64,000 nt of DNA from Lepidonotus clava (lineage: Eukaryota > Annelida > Polychaeta > Phyllodocida > Polynoidae): assembly GCA_936440205.1 (NCBI GenBank), contig OW387133.1, positions 70,742,374-70,806,373 of the forward strand. The letters are read 5' to 3'. Positions 22,490-33,549 of the stretch are shown here, piece by piece. The position numbers were made by a program, and so were the translations under genes. Below the pieces are notes generated by a model. It worked only from the letters and a program-made list of their open reading frames with translations. It was not told the DNA's origin and searched no databases. Each line of letters begins with the position of its first letter. Position 1 is the first letter of the stretch.

Positions 22490-25400
22490 GTCATTCATAA
22501 ACGTGCTAAATTTCACCTGCGCGTTCAGCAGCCGGGTGAGAGCGTCGAGAGCTTCTACAGGTCCCTCATGGAGATGTCCGAGACATGTGACTTCGCCAAC
22601 GAACATGAGGAAATAAGAGACAGACTCGTCATAGGAATCTTGGACAAGGAACTTTCCCTCGAATTACAGTTAAAGGCTGACTTGACACTCGAGAACTGTG
22701 TTCAACGCGTTAGGAACTCCGAGATGGTCAAGAAACAAAATGAACAGTCTACAGAGAAAAGTGTTGGTTATGTGTCTCGTGGAGGTAAGCACGGTGGTTC
22801 TCAGCACGGTGGTTTTCAGAGAGGTGGTAGATCGCCTCCAGGTAAACGTTGTAACAATTGTAATTTATTGCTAGATCACTGCCATGTAGAGTGTCCTACA
22901 AAAGACCAAACATGTCACATTTGTAAAAGTAAAGGTCACTACAGTCGTTGTTGCAAATCCCAGCAGAGGGATCAGTCAGGTTCTAGCCAGAAAGGGAGTA
23001 GTTCTAGTTCAGGTAGAGGTTACAGGGGTGGTTACAGAGGCAGGTACAGAGGTTCTCTGCAAGGTAGCTATGGTCATAAAAATCTAAGTGAGGTTTCAGA
23101 GGAGTTTGCTGAGTCAGATGAGAGCTATTTCCTGGGTTCCATTTTTTGTGAAGAGCCAGGGGGGGAAGATACCAGTAGTGATTTTCATGTAGAGTCTATC
23201 GATTGTGATGTTTCTGATGAGACAGAATGGTACATTGATCTGGATGTCAATGGGGATGTAATCAACTTCAAAATAGATAGCGGTGCAGATGTCACCATCA
23301 TTTCTGAAGAAGTGTACCGTAAGATGCCAAGCAAGCCAAAATTGAAGAAAAGTAGTGTAATGCTGAACAGTCCCGGAGGAAAACTCAGTAGTTTGGGACA
23401 ATTTGTGGCTCACACCAAATACAAAGGTAAAATGTATCACTATCTTGTTCAAGTAGTTCAGGGAACAACCACTTGCCTGTTAGGTAGAGGGCCATGTGTT
23501 CGTTTAGGTTTGATCTCGCGTATTCTTGCAGTAGAGTCAAAAGCCCTGGGTAGTTCTAAAGTTGTTCCTGAACCGGGTGTAGGTACACTAAAGGGTGATC
23601 CAGTTAAGATCCTTCTCAAGGATAACGCACAGCCGTATAGCGTAGCGACAGCGCGTCAAGTTCCGATACCGCTCCTACCGAAGGTAAAAGCTGAGTTAGA
23701 GCGTATGCAGCGCGATGGTGTCATCAGTAGTGTATCAGAAGCAACTGAATGGTGTGCACCAATGGTACCAGTTATAAAAAAGTCAGGGGATGTTAGAATT
23801 TGTGTAGATCTAAAGCGCTTAAATGAGTCAATTGTTCGACCAAAGTACATCATCCCTACAAAAGAAGACATTCTTGGTAAGCTCTCTGGTGGTGTTGTAT
23901 TCAGTAGTCTTGATGCTGCTAGTGGGTTTTGGCAAATTCCATTGGACAGTGAATGTGTGAAGTTGACCACTTTCATCATACCTTTTGGTAGGTACTGCTT
24001 CAACCGTCTTCCTTTTGGTATCACATCGGCACCTGAAATCTTCCAGTACAAGATGAATGAACTCTTAAAAGGACTTGAAGGTGTTGTTGTGTACATAGAT
24101 GATATCCTTGTGTTTGGTTCATCTATGGAAGAGCATGATGCACGCTTGTCCAAGGTTTTGGACGTGCTCAAGTCAATAGGACTGAAACTGAACAATGCTA
24201 AGTGTAACTACCGACAGACTGAACTACAGTTCCTGGGACAAACCATCAGCAAGGAAGGTGTTAGTGTGTCAAAGGACAAAGTGACTGCAATACAAAACCT
24301 GGCATCACCGACAAATGTCACTGAGTTGAAAAGAGCGTTAGGCATGATCAACTATCTGGGTTCCCATTTAGAACACTTGTCAACTGTGTTAAGGCCAATG
24401 AATGACTTGTTGAAGGGTAGTGTAGTATGGTGTTGGGGACCGGAGCAGGAAAAAGCTTTTGTAAAGGTAAAAGACATGATTTCTAAAGCACCTGTATTAG
24501 CCTTTTTTGATCCAGACAAACCTACTGTAGTTGCTGCTGATGCTAGTGGTTATGGATTAGGAGGTGTATTGTTGCAATACCATGGTAAAGACCTGCGACC
24601 AGTTGCGTATGCATCCCGTACCTTATCCCAAGCCGAGCAGGGATATGCCCAAATTGAGAAAGAGTGTTTAGCAGGTGTGTGGTGTTGTGAAAAATTTGAG
24701 AAGTATCTTCGAGGTTCAAAATTCAAGTTACTAACTGACCACAAGCCCCTAGTTCCCTTAATCAACAAACGCGATCTGGACAAAGTTCCTATTCGATGTC
24801 AGCGATTGCTAATTCGTCTTATGCAATACAACCCTGAAGCCGTGTATGTTCCAGGTAAACAGCTCGTTGTGGCTGATACACTCTCGCGATTGCCACTACC
24901 TGGTGAGGTTTCTGAGCTTGATGGTGACGTGGTTGCCCACGTTGCTGCTGTCGAGCAGGGTTGGCCGTTAACCAGTCAAAGACTATTTGTTATCCGAGAG
25001 GCAACCCAAGCTGACCAAGAGCTTAGCGTAGTGTTCAAGTACACGAACACGGGTTGGCCTGCTCATGCGAGTTCTGTGGCTCCGATAGCCCAACCATATT
25101 ATCATGCGAGAGGTCACCTGAGTGTCCATAAGGGGTTACTAACCTATGATGACCGCGTGGTCATCCCGCATAGCATGAGAGCCGATATCCTTCGTAGGCT
25201 TCATGATGGACACCAGGGCCTGACAAAATGTCGCGAAACAGCGCACCAGTCTGTATGGTGGCCAGCAATAGGTGAGGCCATAGTACAGATTGTGCAACAG
25301 TGTTCCCATTGTCAAAAGTACAAAGCTACAGCACAGAAAGAGCCATTGGTTCCTACTGTGTTACCGAATAGACCTTGGCAAATGTTAGGGGTAGATCTAC

Positions 25401-25779
25401 TTGACTTCAACAGCCAACAGTACATGGTTGTTGTAGATTACTACTCTAGGTACATCGAGCTTGTCTATTTGTCTAGTACTAATACACATGCCGTTACCGC
25501 GAAGCTGAAATGTATTTTCGCACGCTTTGGTATACCTGACCTGTTGGTATCAGACAATGGTCCACAGTTCAGCTCTAGAGAGTTTAGACAGTTTGCAAAC
25601 TCTTTAGGTTTCCAGCATCAGACGTCTAGTCCGTACTATCCACAGGCTAATGGACAGTCTGAGAGGGCTGTTCAGGTAGCCAAAAGTGTCTTGCGACAAC
25701 CCGATCCCATGTTAGCACTTCTTGCGTATCGGTCGACTCCGCACTCGTCTACTGGGTTTAGCCCAGCTCAACTTCTTTT

Positions 25780-26612
25780 TTCTTTTTTTTTTATTGCGTT
25801 TATTCATAGCAAAACTTTCAGGTAAATAACCTGATCTTCCAAGCGTGCCAGTCTTGGTACAACTAAGGCACTACATTTATAGATATAAAAATAAACAATT
25901 ACACAGAATACAAGTTATATATAATAGTATACCGTGTACTACCATAACTAGTTGTCAGTTAGGTAAAAACACAGGGTTAGACACTATTTATGAAAATAAA
26001 CAATTACACAGAATACAAGTTATATATCACAGGACACCTTGGATTACCATAACTAGTCGTCAGTCAGGTAAAACACAGGGTTAGACACTATTTATGAAAA
26101 TAAACAATTACACAGTATACAAGTTATATATATCATAGTATACCCTGCATTACCATGACTAGTTGTCAGTCAGGTAAAAACACAGGGTTAGACACTATTT
26201 ATAACCTTCAATATATGTACTAAAGTCCTTAGAGATACGGCTCTGAAAATCAAACTTAGAGTCAGTATGTTGACACTCGCGTGATAACTTATTCCACAAG
26301 GATATTCCACGAACATACGGAGAACTTATATACTTCTTACTTATCATTCTCTCCGTTTTAAATACTATTTTCTGCGCACTCCTATTTTGTCTAACGGGGA
26401 CTCTTAATTTATCAACAGTTCTACTATTTCTATACATAAACATTAACAATTGCTTATCACATCTCTGCAGTACACTTGCAAGCTTCGATTCTTGATGTAG
26501 CTCAATACGAGTCATACGATATCCATGCGGATGGCCGAAGCTGGTTCGTAATCCACGATTTTGTAACTTTTGCAGGTTGAGATACTCTCGTTGATTACTC
26601 GATTTATAAAGG
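25780..26612 (-). mobile_element. LINE 3'-end fragment inserted in Gypsy fossil 3
   Basis: Minus-strand codons at 26515-26195 give the C-terminal domain of a CR1/Jockey-like reverse transcriptase (LLMFMYRNS, then SSPYVRGISLWNKLS). Downstream on that strand lies a 3' UTR with three tandem units, and then an A-rich tail (T-rich at about 25780-25800 on the plus strand). Only the last part of the LINE is present, which is the usual outcome of 5'-truncated insertion. Gypsy integrase codons flank both sides. A target duplication is not clear beyond a few bases. Confidence 0.75.
25891..26203 (-). repeat. Three tandem units in the LINE 3' UTR
   Basis: Units of 104-105 bp start at 25891, 25996 and 26100 (each begins ATAAACAATTACACAG). 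They share TACAAGTTATATAT and GGGTTAGACACTATTTAT. Differences between units are few. Confidence 0.9.
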
Positions 26613-27233
26613 TAATCTTATGGGTAGAAACTTACAGGCTACTCTACCTGTGTTACCGAGTGTGTTAGAGCCTAAGTGGCCGAGTCCTGATGTGATTTCT
26701 GAAAATGACAGAGTGGCTAAGCAATCTCATGCACGGTTTTTCAATCAGAAGCATGGTGTTAAGCCTCTTACTACCTTGGATAGGGGAGAAAGTGTGAGAG
26801 TGAAAACCGATGCACAGAAGGTTTGGGGTGATCCTGGAGTGGTTGTGAGGACAGACACTCCGAGGTCATATGTTGTACAGTCACCAGATGGTTCTGTTGT
26901 AAGACGGAATCAAATGAGACCAATGTTATCCCAGATGTGGTAACCGAGCCCCAAGTTCCATATAGTCCGAAAGTGGCTCAGAGCCCAAAGGTTGTTTCTT
27001 CACCAAGACCAAATGGCTCAACTGTTACCAGGTCTGGACGTGTGAGTAGACCAGCTAAGAGACTGGATCTCTAAACTATTGATGTGTCTAACTAGTAAGT
27101 AACTTTATAGAGGTTTAAGTCAGAGAAAACTTTGTGTCATCCGAGAGTAACAGAAAAACAGAATATCCTTACCTTAAAGTACTGTATAGTGATGTAACCA
27201 GAGTTTATAAGGTTTTCTCTTTAAGGGGGGAGA

Positions 27234-27356
27234 TGTCATGATATTATATATTGTATGGTGAGACCTTGTTAGTGGAACTCTTCTATGCTGGAGTCAGGAA
27301 TAAAAGAGATTGACAAGATGGCTTCTACTACCTAGTTAGAGTTCATGTTTCTCTCA
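27234..27356 (+). repeat. Probable 3' LTR of Gypsy fossil 3
   Basis: The segment begins TGTCATGATATT directly after a G-rich purine tract. It contains AATAAA near 27300 and could end at TTTCTCTCA. No second LTR was found for comparison, so the right edge is a guess. Confidence 0.45.
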
Positions 27357-27539
27357 GTTAGATCCAAGGATTACTTGTGTAAATGATCACATATGACACT
27401 AACTATATCCCACAGCTGTCAAGTCAGGATACATGTACGTTTTTTGAGATAGGAAGTGATAGAGGTTCCATTGGATCTAATTGATGAATTTTACGAAATA
27501 GAAAATAAATTAAATAAATGCTGCACTAACAATCAACTA

Positions 27540-27765
27540 CTTATGCAGCACTTATTATGTGCTACAAATCCAGAACCTAATATTCACAGCAAATGTAGAT
27601 TCACTACAACCTAATATTCAGAACCTATTATTCACTGCAAATGTTTATTCACTACATATCCATCACTATCCGCTGCAAATGTTGCATCTATTATCCACTG
27701 CTAATGCAGCACTTGTTATCTGCTACAAATGCAGCACTGCTTAGGACTTTTTTTGCATGGTCAAT
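27540..27765. repeat. AT-rich short tandem repeat region
   Basis: Imperfect repeats of about 20-30 bp built on CTACAAATGCAGCACTTATT and CCTAATATTCA are present. There is no coding signal. Confidence 0.6.
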
Positions 27766-27794
27766 AAACATTTATGCAGCAGTAAACATATTAA

Positions 27795-27965
27795 TTGTGG
27801 CAACTGAAGAAATTTCTATTAATATAATTATGATAATTGTAAGTTAATATTCAATAACACAGTTTTATTCCTTATTTTTTAACCAGACATGATACATCTA
27901 TTCTGTTTTCAACATTCAGACCTAAAAGTGATACTTTCCACAGCAACCAAATAGAAATTATACAT
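27795..27965 (+). repeat. Dispersed AT-rich repeat, copy 4 of 4
   Basis: It shares GAAGAAATTTCTATTAATAT, TAAGTTAATATTCAATAACA, TTCTGTTTTCAA and GCAACCAAATAGAAA with the other copies. The closest relative is copy 3. Confidence 0.6.
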
Positions 27966-28129
27966 AATCCACACAAATTTCAAAGGTGTGCAGACTTTTT
28001 ATGATATTAGAAATTCTAGATCAACATGATAATGTGTTAGGCCTCAATTCTAATTTCATGCATCTAAAGCCTATAATCATGGTTTAATATGTTGCCAATA
28101 TGCCTCCGGAAAATAGCTGAAAACAAGCT

Positions 28130-28350
28130 GAAAAAAATTCATCTCGCACCTCAACGAGTCAAGTTCACTGCCGAACAGTCGAACACTCAAGTTAATTTCC
28201 TAGACACAACAGTGACATTAGAGGACCAGTTCTTGACAACAAACCTCTTCTGTTAACCCACTGATAGGAACAACTACCAACCATTCCATTCAGCTCACCA
28301 GTACCACTGCAGGAAAGGCCTTCCATATGGCCAGTTCCTCAGGATACGCC
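28130..28350 (+). mobile_element. Penelope-like element 2, segment a (broken)
   Basis: Plus-strand codons encode RVKFTAEQSNTQVNFLDTTV, then a PTDRNNYQPFHS block and LPYGQFLRIRR. This is the conserved PLE series after the catalytic YIDD (KFT-x-E-x-S, NFLDTTV, PTD-x-x-x-Y, PY-x-Q-x-LR-x-RR). One in-frame stop is visible. The element is interrupted by three MITE copies (28351-29819), resumes at 29820-29896, and resumes again at 33550 after a 3.65 kb insertion. Confidence 0.85.
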
Positions 28351-28830
28351 GGGGCGCTGTTCCACAAAAACTGTTCGTAAGTTTGAGGGATACTTTTGAA
28401 TTTGTGTGTAAATAGTGTTGGTAAGGAAAAGTGTGTGTAATGACAAAAATGTCATGTTAACTTCAAACTTATGCACAGAATGGACACTTCATACTATACA
28501 TTGTAGTTTGAATACTTTTTTGTTTTTCTTTTATAGCTCGGTGAATTCTTAATGAATTTTAATTCTGCTTTCAGCAACGGATTCCTTTTAAAACAAGCTT
28601 TTCATTGATACCTCATTTATCATCGTACCTTTTTAATTTATTTTTCTTTTAAATTTATGAATATTAAAAACAATTTACGACAATACGATACATATCCCAG
28701 ATAAATGAGAGTTATGCACACATTTATTGTGCTACGAACAGTTCGCAGAAATATATTTTTGTGCGTATCTCTTTTCTGGAACGAAAATACAAATATCAAA
28801 TGTTCGTACCTTTTTATGGAATGGCCCCCG
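28351..28830 (+). mobile_element. 480-bp MITE, copy A
   Basis: It begins GGGGCGCTGTTCCACAAAAA and ends TTTTTATGGAATGGCCCCC. The two ends are complementary in part (GGCGCTGTTCCA versus TGGAATGGCCCC). It contains many TACG and TGTGCG words. Copies B and C follow immediately. Confidence 0.8.
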
Positions 28831-28836
28831 GATCTA

Positions 28837-29325
28837 GGGGCCATTCCATAAAAAGTTACGCACATTTTGTAATTTATATTTCGTGCAGAAAGAAGATACG
28901 CACAAAAATATCATATCTGCGTTCTGTGCGCAGGTAGGTAAAAGTGTGCGTACACCTCTAAACGCTGCGACAGGTATGGCACTGTTCGTAACCCATTTTT
29001 ATTGTCCAACAAAATTTTTCACCATGAAATAACCAAGCTATGATAATATATGATATATCATTTAAAAAGCTTATTTTATGAGGAATTTTTTAGTGAAAAC
29101 CAAATTAAAATTCGCTGAGAACTCGCGCAGCTATAAAAGAAAAGAGAAAAATTAAATTAAAATCCAATTTTTTGTCATGTGTGCACATTTGTGTACGTAA
29201 GTGTATATAAGTGTATATAAGTGTACGTAAGTGACGTTACGAACACCTTTCCTTACTTACACTATTTGCGCACATTTCAAAGAGAAAACGCATTACCTAC
29301 AAACACTTTTAGTGGAACAGCGCCC
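28837..29325 (-). mobile_element. 480-bp MITE, copy B (inverted)
   Basis: This is the inverted counterpart of copy A: it begins GGGGCCATTCCATAAAAAGT and ends AGTGGAACAGCGCCC. Only six bases (GATCTA) separate it from copy A. Confidence 0.8.
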
Positions 29326-29340
29326 TGTAGCAATATCTCT

Positions 29341-29819
29341 GGGCGCTGTTCCACAAAAACTGTTCGTAGCTGATGCATTTTCTCCTTGAAATGTGCGCAA
29401 ATAGTGTAAATAAGGAAATGAGTTCGTAACGTCACTTACGTACACTTACATACACTTACGTACACAAATGTGCACACATCAAAAGAAAAGGGATTTTCAT
29501 TTATTTTCTCTATTTTCTTTGATAGCTGCGGGAGTTTTCATTCAATTTCAATTTGGTTTTCACTAATACATTTCTCATAAAATAAGCTTTCTAATGATAT
29601 CTAACATATGATCGTAGCCTGATGATTTCATGGTGAAAATAATATTTGAATAATAAAAATCATTTACGAACACTGAAACACCTATCGCAGATAATTTAGA
29701 GTTGCGTACATATTTGTTGTGCTGCGTACAGTACGCAGAATAATATTTTTGTGCGTATCTTTTTCCTGGAATGAAATGAAAACTTTTGAATGTTTGTAAC
29801 TTTTTATGGAATGGCCCCC
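29341..29819 (+). mobile_element. 480-bp MITE, copy C
   Basis: It has the same orientation as copy A and begins GGGCGCTGTTCCACAAAAAC. Fifteen bases of Penelope coding sequence (TGTAGCAATATCTCT) lie between copies B and C, so C inserted separately a few codons away. Confidence 0.8.
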
Positions 29820-29896
29820 TGATTTCCGTACAAACTGTGCCAAAAAAGCCGCCCTACTTATACAGAAAGGCTACCCCATCCCACTTCACAAAGAGT
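29820..29896 (+). mobile_element. Penelope-like element 2, segment b
   Basis: The codons read DFRTNCAKKAALLIQKGYP followed by IPLHKE. They match the corresponding DFIRNCAKKAALLIQKGYP of Penelope-like element 3 (near 43640). The segment ends at CCACTTCACAAAGAGT (29881-29896), which is repeated at 33550 where the element resumes. Confidence 0.85.
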
Positions 29897-31079
29897 TAGG
29901 GTGTGGTGACAGGGCCTGGCCGACTCTAGGTGAACAAGACCGCAAATGACCAGCTGGGTGAAAAAATAATCTCACTTCCCGCCTGTTTTGTGAACTGACT
30001 GCCCATTGGTCAGTTTTGTATACCAGTAGCCGGGGTGTGTGTAACAGCTACACTGTAAAAAAAACCTGTATATTATATAGAAAGATCCAATTTCCCTTGA
30101 ATCTTGTATATGTATTTATTGGTCCCAGGAAAAGTTTGATGTCCCATTTACATCTTTATCCATTGCTTCTACTGATGCCGTTGCCATATGCGAGATGCCT
30201 AAAATGAAAAAAGTAAATATCATTAGAATAAAAGTCATCAATAATCAATTATCATGATTTCATTTGTTGATCTTAATTTGCAGCTATTATACGTGCATCA
30301 CCTTATTCATTATAATTAGTGGTGCTTTTTAAAAGGTATGTACACATGTCTTAAATTCCACGTGGAAACATAGAGCTTAGTGGGATGAAGAGAAGGATAA
30401 AGGACATGACATATGACATCCCTTCAATTAAACATTATGACATGAGTGGTTGAAAAATTGACATGAATATAAAGAATGAGTACTAGTGACAATCAACCTA
30501 GCCATTTCTGAAATCCAACTTGTGTACCATAAAAGTATGTAAAAACAAGTAAGCGGAAGCCCTTACAGCATATATTACATATATGCTGCCCATTGTGGAC
30601 CCAGGTTTCAATATTAATCAAGCATTTTGGTGGTAGGTATGGAAAACTGACACTATAGTGTCAATTTTATTCTGAAAAAAACAACAAAAAAGTTGCAGGC
30701 CTGGACAGTGACAGCACCAGAGAACTTATTGACAGTGTGACGCCTATGTTTTAACATTGCATGGGAATTATTCAAACACTGACAGTGACTTAGGCCTAGA
30801 CATATTAGAAATGAGATTTAATATTTTGATGGTAGGTCTGAGAAAATGACACTATAGTGACAAGTTCTCAAATCATAAATAATTGCTTTCGGAGCCTCCA
30901 TAATACATGGACAGTGTTGGAGGGGGCTTAGGCCTAGCATATCAATCCACGTTAGGCCTCTAGCCAGGTTTAGGCCTAGATTTCAACGGTATCATTTCAA
31001 ATGGTGGAAAAAAGATATTAACCTACCTGTATGCTTCCGATTGGGTATATCCTCCACAATTGATCACAATTAAATATCA

Positions 31080-31930
31080 TCTTCAGGCATGGGGAGAAGG
31101 ACTCCCCCGTAACGACCCGGCGGGCCCGGCGAGGAGAAGACTGTCACTGTCATCGTGTCAAGCCTCCTCGTGTCCGATCGATCTAATGTCTTTGCATTCG
31201 ATATGAACGCATGTTTCAGGCCATTTCATGTGTTAGTATGCATAGAATATCCATAATTAAACGTGTAGAACTTGATTAAATCCAGATATTCAGGCATGGG
31301 GAGGAGGACTTCCCCGAATCGACCTCGTGGTAGGAGACTGTCACTGTCAAGTCTTCGCCTCCGCAAATCCGACCCGCGCCATTTCCTTGATCACAAAGTT
31401 AAATCCCCATTTGATGACAAATACTCCATGCGATGCTGATATAGACGTTATCACCACAAGTCATGATACGAACGGACGGCGCTGATTGGTTGACGGCCTC
31501 GACGGGCGTATGTAAATATTCTGACGGGGTAGGTCATGTGTTAGGAACGGAGGATGCTGATTGGTCAACGCCTAATTAATTATTCACAAGTTCAAGGCCG
31601 AAAGTCACGTGATCAAATAAACGACGCTGATTGGTTGACGGGCCGAGAAGGGGACGGTCCTTGTCTTCCTGCCGACCCGAGAGGCTGGCAGGCGCTTTTC
31701 TGTGAAAATCTAACTCAGAAACATGGCCCGAAAACATCTTAATACTGAATATATCGTTCCAGTATGCTATTTGGGACGGGTTGAGATGTTTTCTGATATG
31801 CTGATATTATTTTCTAGGCTGTAAGTCATTAAACTCTACCTCCGAAATTGGTGACCAAATGGCTTGTTTCTGGGTTTTTTCGTAGTGAATCTAAGGGAGA
31901 AAAGATGGCGACGACGCGTCATAACTAACG
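31080..31930. promoter_or_regulatory. CpG-rich block with CCAAT-like and YY1-like motifs
   Basis: The block is clearly richer in CG than its surroundings. GCTGATTGGT-x-ACG occurs three times (about 31479, 31556 and 31627), at spacings of about 70-77 bp; ATTGG is the inverted CCAAT box. AAGATGGCGAC near 31900 matches the YY1 consensus. Two copies of GGCATGGGGAG-x-AGGACT followed by GACTGTCACTGTCA lie 207 bp apart (31087 and 31294). It may be a promoter, but no gene start was confirmed next to it. Confidence 0.3.
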
Positions 31931-32013
31931 TACCTACCTAACTCCCAGGAGTTGTGTCCCGGGGGGTCCACAACTAATAAAATACTTATTTCATTAATAA
32001 TCTCAAACCAACA

Positions 32014-32708
32014 TTAAATGATTTCTCTAAAAGAAGTTATGCATAGATAACCTAAATACCTCACCTGAGTTGAGGCTGACAGGCACCCCTGTGCAGCAAA
32101 AACGCCGCACGGAGAGGCTGGCTGCCTCCACTGGGACAGGTCCCGGGAGAGGACAGACTGGGCTGTCAGCATCGGGCCCTCCACACCACGTGCCAGCGCT
32201 GAGTGTGATAACAGTGGTGGATTTAGTGGGGGAATTCTGGTTTTAGATGTAAAATTCTGAAAATAGTGAGGTGCCCCCCTTTCTATTAGCATGCCATTAG
32301 CAAGTCTCACCTTTTCAAAAAGCTGCATCTGCGACTGGATACCACTATGCTGGGGTTGGGTTGTTGCCGGGCTGCTGCCTCCCTGGGCTGTCAGACCCTG
32401 GAGACTCCATGCTCCAGACAGGAGGCTGGCCGCCTCCACTGGGGCAGGTCCCAGCAGTAAAGGGTCTGGGCCCCGGGGTCTGGGCTGTCAGCTTCAGGCC
32501 CTCCAGACCACATGCGAGGAAGACAAAGTAAGTACATTCAGTATGGCATTATACTACATTGAAACCATATATTACAGTGTTATGAATGTGCATATGTGAC
32601 CAGGAATTACTGACTTATACATACGTACCTTTGATGATAAATATCTGGCACATTGAACCAACGAAAATTGGAGTATCCTCCAGTGTTTGTGCGGCATTTC
32701 TCCTCCAT
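32014..32708 (-). CDS. Possible unrecognised spliced gene (tentative)
   Basis: I do not recognise this. On the minus strand an ATG in a good context (CCACCATGG, 32708) starts an 80-base exon ending at a GTACGT donor (32629); it encodes 26 residues, including CRTNTGGYSNF and WFNVPD. Farther along, open sequence at 32440-32280 ends at a strong donor (GAAAAGGTGAGA), and another open block ends at CAACTCAGGTGAGG (about 32075). Two of these blocks are duplicated: GACAGCCCAG and CCCAGTGGAGGC-x-GCCAGCCTC occur at both 32113-32190 and 32420-32510. The acceptor sites are unclear, so the model is not complete. It could be a decayed transposon gene or chance. Confidence 0.25.
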
Positions 32709-33549
32709 GGTGGCATGGCAGCCCTCCGTGTGTAAGTAGGTCAGTACTAGATGGCCACTCAGAGTGGAGACTTAGAGTGTGGGTGTAGTGTGGCATTGCA
32801 AGTAAACAAATTCAATCAACTGTCTTTATCCCCCCCACCCCTCCATAGTATGACTTTTGATGTCAGTGTTCACTTTCTGATTAGCTATGGTAACGTTTTA
32901 AGGTTATTTGTTTATCTTTTCCAAAAATAATTACAGTAATTTACTGTAATAAATATTTACAGTTATTTTCACGGATGTATAGCGTGTTGTGCATTAATTA
33001 TACAGTTTTTTACCGTAGGATAAAAAACGGTAAATTACTGTCTTATATGACGGTAGTGTACCGTATATTTTATGGTTATTTTTTAAAGTGTACTCTCATT
33101 GGTCAGTGTGTGCACCCTACAGCTAAAGACTGTTTGACAGTCACAACTTATTAAAAAATAGGTTGTGTTATGGGGAATAGGGGGGGAGGGAGTTATGGGT
33201 CAGGGGGTCAGGAGAGGTTAGTATAATTTTTTTAATTTTGACCATTACTTATTTTGGCAGTTTTTTATGTGTGGGTTTGGAAGATTACCTCATCAGTTGT
33301 ATCTCACTCAGAGTGTTTTTAAATATTCTTTTGTTTCACAAGTAGCCTAGGCTATGTGAGTATGGAGGGAGGCTTTACACCAGTATGGTTTTATTCTACC
33401 CTTAATTTATTGTATGGTCATTTGCTGGTCTTGGGTAGTACACTTTGTAAAATTTAAAAAAAAATTACAGGCCCACCCCTACAAAATATTCTGGAATGAT
33501 GCGTTCCTTTAATGTGCCTCTCCTGAATGCTTTGTAAAAAATAATAAAA

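Larger units (their letters stand above)
22490..27360 (+). mobile_element. Ty3/Gypsy retrotransposon fossil 3 (youngest; carries a LINE insertion)
   Basis: The parts in order are: the C-terminal part of gag with a C-x2-C-x4-H-x4-C zinc knuckle; aspartic protease (IDSGADVTIIS); reverse transcriptase (RLPFGITSAPEIFQ, YIDDILVFG); RNase H (TDHKPLVPL, VVADTLSRLPLP); and integrase (HDGHQGLTKCRETAHQSVWW, SDNGPQFSS, YYPQANGQSERAV). The pol frame is open for over 1,000 codons, unlike the other Gypsy copies here, so it is fairly young. A LINE fragment (25780-26612) interrupts the integrase, after which integrase C-terminal sequence resumes. A purine tract just before 27234 precedes the 3' LTR. A 5' LTR and the start of gag were not recognised. 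The element is broken, with about two major breaks. Confidence 0.9.
30045..33095. mobile_element. Candidate DNA transposon with TACACTGTAAAAAA ends
   Basis: The left end TACACTGTAAAAAAAACC (about 30051) is roughly inverted in GGTTATTTTTTAAAGTGTA (ending about 33091). The ends start CACTG and may have a TA on either side, which would fit a CACTA/EnSpm-type or a TA-targeting element. The right subterminal part (32925-33080) holds several TTTACAGT/ACTGTAA and ACGGTA words. No transposase was recognised between the ends. The pairing is imperfect, so this is tentative. Confidence 0.3.
29897..33549. mobile_element. 3.65-kb insertion in Penelope-like element 2
   Basis: The 16-bp flanks are CCACTTCACAAAGAGT (29881-29896) and CCACTTCTCAAAGAGT (33550-33565), one mismatch. 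They encode the same Penelope residues twice (PLHKE and PLLKE), as expected of a target-site duplication. The right end is A-rich (GTAAAAAATAATAAAA), which suggests a retroposed insertion on the plus strand. Its contents are mixed: AT-rich sequence, a CpG-rich block (31080-31930), a possible minus-strand gene (32.0-32.7 kb), and ends of a possible DNA transposon (30045 and 33095). No reverse transcriptase was found inside. Confidence 0.55.

Noticed and set aside
21390-22610. Several long GC-rich open frames on both strands
   Set aside because: They follow the GC-rich minisatellite unit and have repetitive Pro/Gly/Arg-rich translations without domains.
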